64,000 nt of DNA from Actinopolymorpha alba DSM 45243 (GCF_000373925.1 NZ_KB892762.1:20327-84326), one strand, 5' to 3'. Shown: positions 27,230-36,432, numbered from the stretch's first letter. Numbers and translations: made by a program. Notes: generated from the letters alone by a model not told the origin.

Positions 27230-27270
27230 AGGTACGCCACCCCAAAACGAATCCGGGTACGCCACCCACA
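27230..27270. repeat. two tandem GGTACGCCACCC copies
   Basis: Two imperfect copies of an AATC-N2-GGTACGCCACCC unit followed by a short ACG-containing spacer stand in tandem, just before the strong hairpin. No function is evident. Confidence 0.4.
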
Positions 27271-27271
27271 A

Positions 27272-27314
27272 CGAAAGGGTGCGCTCCCGACAACCCAGGG
27301 AGCGCACCCTTTCG
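27272..27314. terminator. 17-bp perfect stem terminator
   Basis: CGAAAGGGTGCGCTCCC (27272-27288) pairs perfectly with GGGAGCGCACCCTTTCG (27298-27314) over a 9-base loop. It lies 70 bp past the stop of the DivIVA-like gene and shields the MOSC gene from it. Confidence 0.85.
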
Positions 27315-27384
27315 CCTGCGTACCAGCTACGTGTGCCTGACGGCCCGAACGAAGGCGCCGGCAGGAAACGGCGGGGAGTCCCGC

Positions 27385-28305
27385 CTAGCCCTTCTTCGCG
27401 GCCTCTCCGCCAAGGTTGGCCGCACCGAGCAGTGCCGACGGGTCCGTCCCGGACAGCGTCGCCAGCATCTGGCGAACGTTGGACAGCTGCGCGTTGATGC
27501 TGTCCCGGCGCTGGGTGAGCGCCTTGAGCTCGCGGTCGGACTCGCTGCGGATCCGGTCGGCCCGCGTCTTGGCCTCGGACACGATCTCGTGCGCCTTGCG
27601 CTGCGCCTCCTCGACCATCCGCTCGGCCTTCTGCATCGCCTCGGCGTGGGCGCGCTCGGCTTCGGCGTGCGTCTGCTCCGAACGCTCGAGGACGGCGGCC
27701 AGGTGCTGCTCGGCGGCGGCGGTGCGCTCGACGAGGTCCTGCTCGGCCCGCTCGCGACGCTGGGCCAGCGTCTTTTCGAGGTCGGCGGCAGCCTGCGCGG
27801 CCTTCGCCCGCTGCTGCTCGAAGACTGCCTCGCCTTCCTCGCGGCGGGCGGTGGCGTCATGGTCCGCGGCGTCGAGGATCTCGCCGGCCTTGGACTTCGC
27901 CTGGGCGATGATCTCGTCGGACTCGCCGTCGGCTTCCTTGCGCTTCTCGACGGCGTACCGCTCGGATTCCTTACGAATGTCCGCGGCGGCCTGCTGAGCC
28001 TCCTGGCGTACCTCGTCGGCCTGCGCGGCCGCGACGGAACGCAGATCGGACGCCTCCTCCTCGGCGAGCGCGAGGATGCGTCCGATGCGCTCACCGAACT
28101 CGGAGAACGACGGCTCCGACGACTTCACGTCATCCGCGCGCTCAGACTGTGACGACTCCAGGCCCTCCACGCGCCGGGCCAGCTCGACCGATTGACGCCT
28201 CGCGGCGTCCACAGCCTCGGTGAGCTGCCGGATCCGGTGGTCGACCTGAGTCGGCTCGTAGCCCCGGCGCACCAAACGGAAGGCGCCGGTGGTCGTCTCA
28301 CTCAT
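27385..28305 (-). CDS. DivIVA-domain coiled-coil protein (FilP/Scy-like)
   Basis: A 306-residue protein. The first 45 residues (FRLVRRGYEPTQVDHRIRQLTEAV) match the N-terminal DivIVA-like segment, and residues about 75-290 are one long Ala/Glu/Arg/Gln-rich coiled coil. Such proteins (often annotated cellulose-binding in Streptomyces) form polar or filamentous scaffolds that guide growth in branching actinobacteria. It ends LGGEAAKKG. ATG 28305 with GAGGAC upstream is the natural start; upstream codons are non-conserved. A cytoskeletal role is inferred. Confidence 0.83.
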   Translation of the reverse strand: MSETTTGAFRLVRRGYEPTQVDHRIRQLTEAVDAARRQSVELARRVEGLESSQSERADDVKSSEPSFSEFGERIGRILALAEEEASDLRSVAAAQADEVRQEAQQAAADIRKESERYAVEKRKEADGESDEIIAQAKSKAGEILDAADHDATARREEGEAVFEQQRAKAAQAAADLEKTLAQRRERAEQDLVERTAAAEQHLAAVLERSEQTHAEAERAHAEAMQKAERMVEEAQRKAHEIVSEAKTRADRIRSESDRELKALTQRRDSINAQLSNVRQMLATLSGTDPSALLGAANLGGEAAKKG

Positions 28306-28931
28306 GTGCTCTCGTCCTCTGTGGTGCGGCGGCGACAAGGGACACAGATCCCGCGAACGCATCGATGCCCACGCCACACAGGGATGCGTGTCGGCGTCGG
28401 CCTGCGAGCATCTGGTACGCCGGTGCGCGAGTGGATCACGGACCCGCGGCGGCGTGCGTGAGATCCTAGCCACCGCAGGCGGCCGCTCACCAGAGGGCCG
28501 ACGCAAACCGTGAGCCGGCAGGGCCGCTCCGCGACAACATGCCGGCAGACCAGGGCATTGACGGTCGCGCTCTCCACCGGCGCACCTCGCGCCCTCCATA
28601 CGCGCCTTCACCTGCGAAGTCGCACAATTCGCCAGCATTCACCGCGGCATTGCGGCGGGTCGTCAGGCAATGCCCGGGACCGGATCGAGGTCAAGTGCGT
28701 TGCGCGAGAATTCATGGGAACGTCACGCCGCGCGCGGGCCAGCCAGCACGATGTGCCAGCATCGGGCTCGTGGCGGGCAGGACGCGGAGAACTCCCAAGG
28801 AGGGCGCTGACGCCCCTCGATCCCGGCCGGGCGCCGGCCGTACGCAACCCCGACAGGGCGCCGGCCGTACGCAACCCCGACAGGGCGCCGGCCGATCGCA
28901 GCCTCGACAGAGCTCCGGTGGTTCCCCCTCC
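28306..28931. promoter_or_regulatory. divergent leader between DivIVA-like and TrmH-like genes
   Basis: About 626 bp without a clear independent gene. It must contain both promoters. Its right end carries a 27-bp triple tandem repeat which could also be translated as an N-terminal extension of the methyltransferase. Confidence 0.5.
28829..28909 (+). repeat. 27-bp tandem repeat, three units
   Basis: Units at 28829-28855, 28856-28882 and 28883-28909 begin GGGCGCCGGCCGTACGCAAC. The first two are identical and the third has a few changes. The period is a multiple of three and the frame is open into the methyltransferase gene, encoding repeated GAGRTQPRQ. Confidence 0.85.
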
Positions 28932-29774
28932 ATGGTGAGCGTGCGGAACGCGCGTTTCCAGCAGTGGCGGGCTCTGCTCGACAACCGGACCAAGCGGCAA
29001 CAGCTCGGCGAGTTCGTGGTCCACGGCGTACGCCCCATCACCCTCGCGGTCGAACACGACTGGCCGATCCACGCACTTCTCCGCCCAGCCGGGGTACGCC
29101 TTTCCGGCTGGGCAACCGGTCTGCTCGCCGAGGTCGCCGCCCGCAAAGTCAACGCCGACCTCGAACACGTGGAGGTCGCGCCTGACCTCCTCAGGGAACT
29201 CGGCGAAAAGGCCGACGAAACCCCGGAGCTCATCGCCATCGCCCAGATCCCGCCGGACGACCCCGACCGCATCGAGGTTCCGCCGGACGGGCTCGTGGTG
29301 GTGTTCGACCGGCCGGCGAGCCCGGGCAACATCGGCACGCTGATCCGCTCGGCTGACGCGTTCGGTGCCTGCGGGGTCGTCGTGACGGGACATGCCGCGG
29401 ACGTGTACGACCCGAAGGCCGTACGCGCGAGCACGGGTTCGCTGTTCGCCGTACCCACCATCCGGCTGGGATCGACCCGCGAGGTGCTCGACTGGGTGGA
29501 GCGTCTTCGCGCGAACGCCGTGGACCTGCGGATCGTCGGCACGGACGAGACGGGTTCGGCGGACGTGGACGCCATCGACCTCACCGGCCCGAACCTCCTC
29601 GTCGTCGGCAACGAAACCCGCGGCATGAGCGCCGCCTGGCGGGACGCCTGCGACCTGACAGCCCGCATCCCCATGGGTGGTACGGCGAGTTCGCTCAACG
29701 CCTCGGTGGCCGCGACCGTGGTGTTCTACGAGGCGGCCCGCCAGCGCCGCCGTGGCAGGCGCGCCAGCGACTGA
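28932..29774 (+). CDS. TrmH/SpoU-family RNA 2'-O-methyltransferase
   Basis: A 280-residue SPOUT methyltransferase. SpoU motif 1 is DRPASPGNIGTLIRSADAFG, motif 2 LLVVGNETRGMS and motif 3 IPMGGTASSLNASVAATV, which together form the knotted SAM site. The N-terminal region (RNARFQQWRALLDN) resembles the L30e-like substrate-binding domain. It should 2'-O-methylate rRNA or tRNA; the target nucleotide is not evident. I chose ATG 28932. A GTG at about 28770 would add roughly 54 residues containing three basic GAGRTQPRQ repeats, which could bind RNA, so the start is uncertain. Confidence 0.87.
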   Translation: MVSVRNARFQQWRALLDNRTKRQQLGEFVVHGVRPITLAVEHDWPIHALLRPAGVRLSGWATGLLAEVAARKVNADLEHVEVAPDLLRELGEKADETPELIAIAQIPPDDPDRIEVPPDGLVVVFDRPASPGNIGTLIRSADAFGACGVVVTGHAADVYDPKAVRASTGSLFAVPTIRLGSTREVLDWVERLRANAVDLRIVGTDETGSADVDAIDLTGPNLLVVGNETRGMSAAWRDACDLTARIPMGGTASSLNASVAATVVFYEAARQRRRGRRASD

Positions 29775-29907
29775 TCGCCAGCGCCGGAGAGGTTGACGCC
29801 CGCCGGTAAGGTGGACGTCGGTGTGCCGGGAAGTCTGGTCGGCGAAGTGATCACGTGTCCCCCGTCCCCTCGGGAGTGACCAGCCGACCAGGAGAAGGGG
29901 TACCTCC

Positions 29908-31170
29908 ATGGCACGCCCGGCCGCACGACTGCGACGCTTCGTCTTTCCGTTCCAGTCAGGTCGCGAGCGCACCTTCCTCGGTGACGCGCTCCGCCAGGAG
30001 ACCGTCGGCGGCGCTCTCCTCCTCATCGCCGCCCTCGCCGCGCTGATCTGGGTGAACTCGCCGTGGCACGGGGGCTACGAGCACGTGCGGGAGTTCATGA
30101 TCGGCCCGCTCTCGGTCGAGCAGTGGGCGTCCGACGGACTCCTCGCGATCTTCTTCTACGTCGCTGGTCTGGAGCTCAAACGGGAGCTCATCACGGGTTC
30201 GCTGCGCCGGCTGTCGCTCGCGCTGGTGCCGGTGATCGCCGCGATCGCCGGCATGGTCGTGCCGGTCCTGCTGTTCGCCACGGTGGTCCTCGGCTCCGGT
30301 GACCGGAGCGCTCTGGGCGGCTGGGCGGTGCCGACGGCGACCGACATCGCGTTCGCCCTGGCCGTCCTTGCGGTGGCGGGTTCCGCGCTGCCATCGGCGC
30401 TGCGGGCGTTCCTCCTGACCCTCGCCGTCGTCGACGACCTCGGCGCGATCGCCGTCATCGCCGTCTTCTTCACCGACCACCTCGAGTTCGCCTGGCTCGG
30501 CCTCGCCGTGCTGCTGCTCGGCGTGTACGCCCTCGCTCAGCACCGCCGGATCACGACGCCGTTCCTCTACCTCCCGCTCGCCGTGGCGACCTGGTGGTGC
30601 GTCCACGAGAGCGGCCTGCACGCCACCGTCGCAGGGGTCGCGATGGGTCTGCTGACCCGCGTCCGGCCCGATCCTGACGAAGACCACTCACCGGCCGAAC
30701 GCCTCGAACACCGGCTCCGCCCGCTGTCGGCGGGAGTGGCGGTCCCGGTCTTCGCGCTCGCCGCCGCCGGGGTGCCCGTGACCGCCGCCGCGCTCGGCGC
30801 GATGGTCTCCGACGCCGCGGCCGTCGGGGTCATCGTGGGCCTGGTCGCCGGCAAGACCATCGGTGTCTTCGGTGGCGCCTGGCTCACCGCCCGGCTGACC
30901 CGCGCCGAACTCAACAGCGACCTCGCCTGGCGAGACGTCTTCGCGGTCGCCGTCCTCTCCGGCATCGGGTTCACCGTGTCGCTGCTCGTCGCCGACCTCG
31001 CGTTCGCCGGCGACCCCGAGCGGGTCGCACGGGTCAAGGCGGCGGTCCTGGTCGGGTCCGTGATCGCCGCGACGGTGGCCACGCTGCTGCTCCGGCGGCG
31101 ACACCGCGCCTACCTCAACATGCCGTCAGAGTCCGAGGGGGAGGTCGCCGACAGTGACCGGGCCGCCTGA
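29908..31170 (+). CDS. nhaA: NhaA-type Na+/H+ antiporter
   Basis: A 420-residue NhaA antiporter with about 12 helices. Conserved parts are ETVGGALLLIAALAAL, DGLLAIFFYVAGLELKRELI, VPTATDIAFALAVLA and LTLAVVDDLGAIAVIAVFF, which hold the transport-site aspartates (VVDDLGAI). It exports Na+ in exchange for protons and helps pH homeostasis. The C-terminal tail is cytoplasmic and acidic. The start has GAGAAGGGG upstream. Confidence 0.94.
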   Translation: MARPAARLRRFVFPFQSGRERTFLGDALRQETVGGALLLIAALAALIWVNSPWHGGYEHVREFMIGPLSVEQWASDGLLAIFFYVAGLELKRELITGSLRRLSLALVPVIAAIAGMVVPVLLFATVVLGSGDRSALGGWAVPTATDIAFALAVLAVAGSALPSALRAFLLTLAVVDDLGAIAVIAVFFTDHLEFAWLGLAVLLLGVYALAQHRRITTPFLYLPLAVATWWCVHESGLHATVAGVAMGLLTRVRPDPDEDHSPAERLEHRLRPLSAGVAVPVFALAAAGVPVTAAALGAMVSDAAAVGVIVGLVAGKTIGVFGGAWLTARLTRAELNSDLAWRDVFAVAVLSGIGFTVSLLVADLAFAGDPERVARVKAAVLVGSVIAATVATLLLRRRHRAYLNMPSESEGEVADSDRAA

Positions 31171-31344
31171 CCTATCGCGTACGACAGAACCGCCTAAGAC
31201 AGACCTTCGTACGCCAGAACTGCCCGCCAGATCGGGCCTCCACGGTGCGCCGTCGTTGCCAGCGGCCCGCGCATACCCCAAGATCGCCGTGGGTACGACG
31301 TACGAGAGGCTCTCCGGGAGTCATCCTCGAGGCAAGGAGCGACC

Positions 31345-31758
31345 ATGCCGGGCCAGGACGAGACCATGCCAGGGCACGACGAACGATCCCTCGGCCAACT
31401 CGTCGCGAGCGCGAGCCAGGACCTCTCCGCTCTCATCCGCGGTGAGATCGAACTCGCCAAGGCCGAGCTCAAGGAAAGCGCCTCGGCTGCCGGCAAGGGC
31501 ATCGGGATGTTCGGTGCGGCCAGCTTCCTCGCGTACGTCGCGTTCCTCCTCCTCTCGGTGGCGGCGGCGTTCGGCCTGGTGGCCGCGGGCCTGCACCCAG
31601 CGCTCGGGTTCCTCATCGTCGCGGGCGTTTATCTCATCGTGGCGGGAATCCTCGCGGCCATCGGCGCCCGGAGCGTACGCAAGGCCGGCCCGCCCGCCCG
31701 GACGATCAAGTCGATCGAGGACACCAAGGCGATCATGGCCCGCTCGAGCGGCGACTAG
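31345..31758 (+). CDS. phage holin family (DUF1469/PF07332) membrane protein
   Basis: A 137-residue protein of the Phage_holin_3_6 family, common in actinobacterial chromosomes and not evidence of prophage here. The N-terminal 55 residues are amphipathic (LGQLVASASQDLSALIRGEIELAKAEL, in parts). Two membrane helices lie at about 60-85 and 88-112, followed by a basic tail. AAGGAG lies 7 bases before ATG 31345. Function is unknown. Confidence 0.82.
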   Translation: MPGQDETMPGHDERSLGQLVASASQDLSALIRGEIELAKAELKESASAAGKGIGMFGAASFLAYVAFLLLSVAAAFGLVAAGLHPALGFLIVAGVYLIVAGILAAIGARSVRKAGPPARTIKSIEDTKAIMARSSGD

Positions 31759-31881
31759 GGCAGATCCGCTCGAGCCCGGCAAGCATGGACGACCGGCGCA
31801 GGAGGTGCTCGTCCGACACGACATGGGGCGATCCCCCGCTCCACGGCGGCACCTGACTGTCCGCTATGGGACAGTGGGACC

Positions 31882-32796
31882 ATGAACGCCAAAGCCGGCG
31901 GGGTCGTCGACATCGACGGGCCATGGGTCCACCGGTGGGTTTCCGCCAACGGTGCCCGGTTCCATGTGGCCGAGGCCGGCGACGGTCCCCTCGTCCTCTT
32001 CCTCCACGGCTTCCCGGAGTTCTGGTGGGCCTGGCGGCACCAGCTCCCCGCGCTCGCCGAGCTTGGCTACCGCGCCGCCGCGATGGACCTGCGGGGGTAC
32101 GGCGGGAGCGACAAGACACCCCGCGGGTACGACCCGATGACGCTCGCCGGAGACGTGGCCGGCCTCGTGCGCTCACTCGGCTACTCCGACGCCGTCCTCG
32201 TCGGGCACGGCTGGGGTGGGTACGTCGCCTGGGCCACCGCCACGCTGCACCCGCGCCAGGTCAACCGGCTCGCCGTGGTCGCGGCACCCCATCCGCTGCG
32301 GCTCCGGCAGGCGGCGTTCCGCAGCGCCCGGCAGTTGCGATCGGCCGGGCACGTCGCGTCGTTCCAGACGCCGATCCTGCCCGAACGCCAGCTCGTCGCC
32401 GACGACGGCGCACTCGTCGAGACGCTGCTGCGGCGCTGGGCGGCACCGGGTTCGGCGTTCCCCGACCCGGAGGCGGCCCGCCGCTACCGCCAGGCGATGC
32501 AGCTGTGGCCCGCTCCGCACTGCGCGCTGGAGTACTACCGCTGGCTGGTGCGGGCGGCGTTCCGTGCGGACGGGCGGCGGTTCGTCGGACGGATGAAGCA
32601 GCCGGTGACGCAACGGGTGCTGCAGCTGCACGGCATGCTCGACCCGTCTGTGCTGCCGGCGACGGCCGAAGGGTCGGCGGAGTACGTCGCGGGTGCCTAC
32701 CGCTGGCGCCTCCTCGACGGGGTCGGCCATTTCCCGCACGAGGAAGCGCCGGACGCCTTCACCAAGGAACTCCTCGCCTGGCTCGACGACAGCTGA
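31882..32796 (+). CDS. alpha/beta hydrolase, epoxide-hydrolase-like, with Gly at the nucleophile position
   Basis: A 304-residue alpha/beta hydrolase. The oxyanion motif HGFPEFWWAWRHQ (residue 42 on) and AAMDLRGYGGSDKP-like region place it near epoxide hydrolases and haloalkane dehalogenases. The C-terminal acid is likely in MLDPSV and the base in GVGHFPHEE. At the nucleophile elbow, however, residues 107-113 read VGHGWGG: position 110 is Gly (GGC) where epoxide hydrolases have Asp and esterases Ser. So the usual covalent chemistry is not possible unless another residue serves. Reaction is therefore unknown. Confidence 0.83.
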   Translation: MNAKAGGVVDIDGPWVHRWVSANGARFHVAEAGDGPLVLFLHGFPEFWWAWRHQLPALAELGYRAAAMDLRGYGGSDKTPRGYDPMTLAGDVAGLVRSLGYSDAVLVGHGWGGYVAWATATLHPRQVNRLAVVAAPHPLRLRQAAFRSARQLRSAGHVASFQTPILPERQLVADDGALVETLLRRWAAPGSAFPDPEAARRYRQAMQLWPAPHCALEYYRWLVRAAFRADGRRFVGRMKQPVTQRVLQLHGMLDPSVLPATAEGSAEYVAGAYRWRLLDGVGHFPHEEAPDAFTKELLAWLDDS

Positions 32797-32839
32797 GCCC
32801 CGCACCCAGCCCAAGCTGAGCCCGGCCAGCCCCGATCCC

Positions 32840-32914
32840 GTGATCATGTTCGTGATCATGAAGGCAAATGGGGCTATGTGTCCCGAAACCCTTCATGAAA
32901 AAGATCATGATCAC
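32840..32914. terminator. 25-bp interrupted inverted repeat with GTGATCATG arms
   Basis: The arms 32840-32864 and 32890-32914 pair through GTGATCATG/CATGATCAC and TCATGAAGG/CCTTCATGA, with a 7-base mismatched middle. It lies between the convergent hydrolase and marP genes and probably acts as a two-way terminator. Confidence 0.6.
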
Positions 32915-32948
32915 CGAAAGGGCCCGTGGCGCACTCGAGAAACACGCC

Positions 32949-34127
32949 CTAGGCGCAACCCCCCGTTGACACCGGCGCGGTCGCCTTGGCACCTGCCCGG
33001 GCGTCGTTCAGGATCTCGTTGACGGTCAGGGCGTACCCCGTCCGGTTGTCCTCGACCGACGCGGCGAACACCAGCCCGGTGACGGTGCCCTCCGGCGACA
33101 CCAGCGGACCTCCGGAGTTGCCCGGCCGGACCTGCGCGTACAGCGAGAAGACGTCGCGGACGACCATCCGGCCGCCGTAGATGTCGGGCCCTTGGAGCCG
33201 CTGCTCGCCCCGGACCCGCGCGGGTCCCGCCCAGAACGGCCCGTTGCCGGGGTAGCCGAGCACCGCTCCCTGGTGACCGGACTCCGCACCCGCGTCCAGC
33301 GGCAGGGCGGGCAACGACAGGTCAGGAACCGCGAGGACGGCGACGTCACGGTCAGGGTCGTACAGAACCACCCGCGCGTCGTAGCTCCGCCCCGACCGCG
33401 TCTCGACCTTCGGCTCGCTGATCCCGGCGACCACGTGGGCGTTTGTCATGACCCGCCCGGGCGCGTAGACGAACCCCGAACCTTCCAGCGACCGCGAGCA
33501 GCGCAGCGCCACACCGGTCACGCGTACGACGCTCCTCCCCGCGCGTACGACGTCGGGGTCTTTCAGAACTCCGGCGGTCGGGGGCTGGGCCGGCGTGATC
33601 TGCTCAGAGGCGAAGGGTTCGAGGTAGCGCGGGAACAGCCCGGGATCGACGACCCTGCTGAACGCCAGCAGCGCCTGCTCAGCACCGCGCGGCATGAACC
33701 GGTCGACGGTCGCGAGGACCTGCGACATCCGGACCGACCGCGACACCTCACCGAACTGCGCGCTCGCCACGGCGGAACCAAGGATCCAGGCGACGACCAG
33801 CATCGCGACGACGCTCAGGACCGCACCGGCACCCGCGTCGACGACGTGCGCCGGCCGCCAGGTCACGCGGTCGCGCAGCGCACCCCCGAGGCTCGCGCCC
33901 ACGGTCTGACCGAGCAGCGCACCACCAAGGACGAGGGCGAGCGCGATGAGCGACACGGTGACGCTCGGCGCGAACTGGTCGAGGATGACGGGCGCGAGCA
34001 ACGCACCGGCGAGCCCGCCACCGATGAGTCCGGCGACCCCGAGCGCGCCGACGAGGAAGCCCTGGCGGTATCCCGACACGCCGTACCCGATCGCGAGGAA
34101 TACCAGGATCAGGTCGAAGAGATTCAC
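32949..34127 (-). CDS. marP: MarP-like membrane-anchored periplasmic serine protease
   Basis: A 392-residue protein (M. tuberculosis MarP is about the same length). Residues 1-120 form a CvpA-like domain with four membrane helices; the remainder is an extracytoplasmic trypsin-like protease. The triad is His231 (TNAHVVAG), Asp261 (DPDRDVAVL) and Ser338 (RPGNSGGP). Cys210 and Cys391 match the regulatory disulfide pair of MarP. GTG 34127 overlaps the upstream Nudix stop as GTGA. MarP is needed for acid and oxidative-stress survival in mycobacteria; that role here is inferred. It is the last gene of the nth-tlpA-nudix-marP operon. Confidence 0.93.
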   Translation of the reverse strand: MNLFDLILVFLAIGYGVSGYRQGFLVGALGVAGLIGGGLAGALLAPVILDQFAPSVTVSLIALALVLGGALLGQTVGASLGGALRDRVTWRPAHVVDAGAGAVLSVVAMLVVAWILGSAVASAQFGEVSRSVRMSQVLATVDRFMPRGAEQALLAFSRVVDPGLFPRYLEPFASEQITPAQPPTAGVLKDPDVVRAGRSVVRVTGVALRCSRSLEGSGFVYAPGRVMTNAHVVAGISEPKVETRSGRSYDARVVLYDPDRDVAVLAVPDLSLPALPLDAGAESGHQGAVLGYPGNGPFWAGPARVRGEQRLQGPDIYGGRMVVRDVFSLYAQVRPGNSGGPLVSPEGTVTGLVFAASVEDNRTGYALTVNEILNDARAGAKATAPVSTGGCA

Positions 34128-34837
34128 TGTGGCCCCCGTACGTTCGCGTCCCGGGTCGTCTGTGGTCCCCGGGAGAGCTCGATCAGGTGCGCCGGGAGGT
34201 TCTCCACCCGGTCGCGGTCCCATGGGCGTTCCCAGCCGGCGAGCGCGAGCAGGCGGTCGAGGATCCCGCCGGTGAATCCCCAAACGATGAGCCCCGCAAC
34301 AGTGAACGCCGGACCGACGAAACCCGACGGGTGTCGGACGCGGAGCCGGTTCGCCGGGTCGACCAGGGTCGAGAGGGGGACCCGATGCACAGACGCGACC
34401 TCGGCGGGGTCGACCACCGCGACCGGCGAGGGGGTACGCCACCAGGCGAGCACGGGGGTCACCAGGTACCCGGACGGCGGGAGGTAGAGGTCGGGCAGCG
34501 TCGCGAACACCTCGACACCGGTGGGATCGAGTCCGGTCTCCTCGACGGTCTCGCGCAGGGCCGCTGCCACCGGCCCGGTGTCCGTCGGATCGACCACGCC
34601 GCCGGGGAACGCCGGCTGCCCCGCGTGGGAACGCAGCGTGTGGGCGCGCTCGATGAGGAGGATGTCGGGGCCGGTCGGGCCGTCACCGAAGAGCAGAAGC
34701 ACGGCCGACGCCCGGCCACCTCCGTCGGGTGGGAGGGCGCGGGCGAAGTCGGCTGGCTGAGCCCGCAATGCCAGGTCGACCACCGGTCGCAGCCATGGCG
34801 GCAGCCCGTCGGCGCCGGCCCGCGGACTCGTGCTCAC
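34124..34837 (-). CDS. Nudix hydrolase, CoA-pyrophosphatase-like
   Basis: A 237-residue Nudix protein. The box begins FPGGVVDPTDTGPVAAALRE and continues TVEETGLDP, and the preceding RAHTLRSHAGQPAFPGG segment matches the UPF0035/CoA pyrophosphatase signature (NudL type). It probably trims CoA or related dinucleotides. The GTG start overlaps the TlpA stop as GTGA, so it is inside a tightly coupled operon (Rv3672c position). Confidence 0.87.
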   Translation of the reverse strand: MSTSPRAGADGLPPWLRPVVDLALRAQPADFARALPPDGGGRASAVLLLFGDGPTGPDILLIERAHTLRSHAGQPAFPGGVVDPTDTGPVAAALRETVEETGLDPTGVEVFATLPDLYLPPSGYLVTPVLAWWRTPSPVAVVDPAEVASVHRVPLSTLVDPANRLRVRHPSGFVGPAFTVAGLIVWGFTGGILDRLLALAGWERPWDRDRVENLPAHLIELSRGPQTTRDANVRGPQ

Positions 34838-35541
34838 AGCTCCACCCCCAGATAGGTTCGCACGTCGCGCCGCAGCGTCTGCTCGGATTCGTAGACCTGG
34901 TGGGCGATGTGGACGACCCGCCCGCGCGCGTCGACGAAGATCGTGGCGGGGAGGGCGATGATGCCGAACGGCGCCCTGAGCCGTTTGTCGGGATCGGCCA
35001 CTTGGGGGTACTTCAGTCCGAGGTCGTGGGCGAACTTCAGCGCCAACTCCGGACGTGGATCGTCGTAGTCGATGCCGAGGACCAGCAGCCGGTCACCCGC
35101 GCGTTCGTACAACGCCTGGAAGTGGGGCGCCTCCTTGCGACAGGGGGGACACCACTGGGCCCAGACGTTCAGGACAGACGGGCGGCCGGACAAAGCGCCC
35201 AGCGCGACGTCGGGGCCTTGCCCGAGACAGGGCAGGGTGACCTCGGGCAGCGGCCGGGTGCCGGCGGGGCCGGCATCCGCGGCAGTTCCGGAAGCACCAG
35301 CGGAGCGCGACGGCTCGGGGCACGGCGCGACCCGCGCCTGGGCTCGCAGGCTCGCCAACTCCGGGGAGTCCAGCGTCGACCCGCCCGCCCCATGCGTACC
35401 CCGGTCAGCCTCCTGGGTCGGCGCGACCCGCGGACCGACCCCGCCAACCTCCGGTCGTGTACAGCCCACCAGCATCAGCAGGGCCGCCGCTGACCCAGCG
35501 ACGGCCACCGCCACCCGCGTGCCCCGGCCCTGACGCGTCAT
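34834..35541 (-). CDS. TlpA/ResA-type thioredoxin-like lipoprotein
   Basis: A 235-residue exported thiol-disulfide protein. The N-terminus is a lipoprotein signal ending in the lipobox LVGC (Cys about 27). After a low-complexity linker, the AhpC/TSA-thioredoxin fold carries the redox motif WCPPC in [15 protein letters not shown]. It should reduce or oxidise thiols on the outer face of the membrane, possibly including the MarP disulfide encoded downstream. Its start overlaps nth as ATGA (Rv3673c position). Confidence 0.88.
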   Translation of the reverse strand: MTRQGRGTRVAVAVAGSAAALLMLVGCTRPEVGGVGPRVAPTQEADRGTHGAGGSTLDSPELASLRAQARVAPCPEPSRSAGASGTAADAGPAGTRPLPEVTLPCLGQGPDVALGALSGRPSVLNVWAQWCPPCRKEAPHFQALYERAGDRLLVLGIDYDDPRPELALKFAHDLGLKYPQVADPDKRLRAPFGIIALPATIFVDARGRVVHIAHQVYESEQTLRRDVRTYLGVEL

Positions 35542-36332
35542 TTCTCGTCCAGGGCCTCCGCGTCACTGCGTACGAGCTTCCCCGCCACTGCCGGGTCGGT
35601 AGGCCCTTCGCCGTACGACGGACACAACGGCGCCACCGGGCAGGCACCGCAGGCGGGACGCCGCGAGTGGCAGCGTCGGCGGCCGTGCCAGATCAGCCGG
35701 TGCGACAGCATGGTCCATTCGCTCTTGGGGATCAGCGAACCCACCTCGGCCTCGACCTTGTCTGGGTCGGTCTGCGTGGTCCAACCGAACCGCCGCGCCA
35801 GCCGCCCGAAGTGGGTGTCCACCGTGATGCCGGGTACGCCGAAGGCGTTGCCGAGGACGACGTTCGCGGTCTTGCGCCCGACGCCGGGCAGGGTGACGAG
35901 ATCCTTGAGCTTGCCCGGCACCTCACCGTCGTACCGCTCGCACAACGCGGCGGCCATGCCCATGATCGACTTCGACTTCGCCCGGAAGAACCCCGTCGAC
36001 TGGATGATCGTCTCGACGTCCGCCGGGTTGGCGGCGGCGAGATCGGCCGGTGTGGGGTACTTCGCGAAGAGCGCTGGGGTCACCAGGTTGACCCGCTTGT
36101 CCGTCGTCTGCGCGGACAGGATGGTGGCGACCAGCAGCTGGTAGGGGTTGTCGAAGTCCAGCTCGCAGTGCGCCTGGGGGTAGGTCTCGGCGAGGATCCG
36201 GTTGATCCGGCGCGCCCTGCGTACCAACGCGAGCCGGCTCTCCGGCCCGCCGCCGGCGCGTGTCCGACCCGGTGCGGCTTTGGTCGAGAACGGGGTAGAG
36301 GATCCGGTCGTTGCCGCGGTGGGGGGAGTCAC
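35538..36332 (-). CDS. nth: endonuclease III (DNA glycosylase/AP lyase)
   Basis: A 264-residue Nth with about 35 extra N-terminal residues. The catalytic helix-hairpin-helix [14 protein letters not shown] includes the nucleophilic lysine, and the catalytic aspartate is in TVDTHFGRL. The C-terminal [4Fe-4S] cluster pattern C-x6-C-x2-C-x5-C is intact ([17 protein letters not shown]). It removes oxidised pyrimidines. It begins the operon leading to tlpA-nudix-marP and is divergent from crp across 100 bp. Confidence 0.95.
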   Translation of the reverse strand: MTPPTAATTGSSTPFSTKAAPGRTRAGGGPESRLALVRRARRINRILAETYPQAHCELDFDNPYQLLVATILSAQTTDKRVNLVTPALFAKYPTPADLAAANPADVETIIQSTGFFRAKSKSIMGMAAALCERYDGEVPGKLKDLVTLPGVGRKTANVVLGNAFGVPGITVDTHFGRLARRFGWTTQTDPDKVEAEVGSLIPKSEWTMLSHRLIWHGRRRCHSRRPACGACPVAPLCPSYGEGPTDPAVAGKLVRSDAEALDEK

Positions 36333-36432
36333 GCGGTCAGCCTACGTGGCCTCGCTACCACGTTCGCAGGGCGGCGCGGCACACTAAGACGGCGACCGGC
36401 ACGGTGCCGGCGCCTCGGAGGAGGATCACGGA

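Noticed and set aside
27327..28094. 255-codon minus-strand frame overlapping the DivIVA-like gene
   Set aside because: It is an alternate-frame Arg/Ser/Pro shadow of the coiled-coil gene.
28829..28909. Three regular 27-bp repeats as a possible CRISPR array
   Set aside because: The units are contiguous with no spacers and are in frame with a coding gene. No cas gene is present.
31345..31758. Phage holin family gene as a sign of prophage
   Set aside because: This family is common in actinobacterial chromosomes, and no other phage gene is near.
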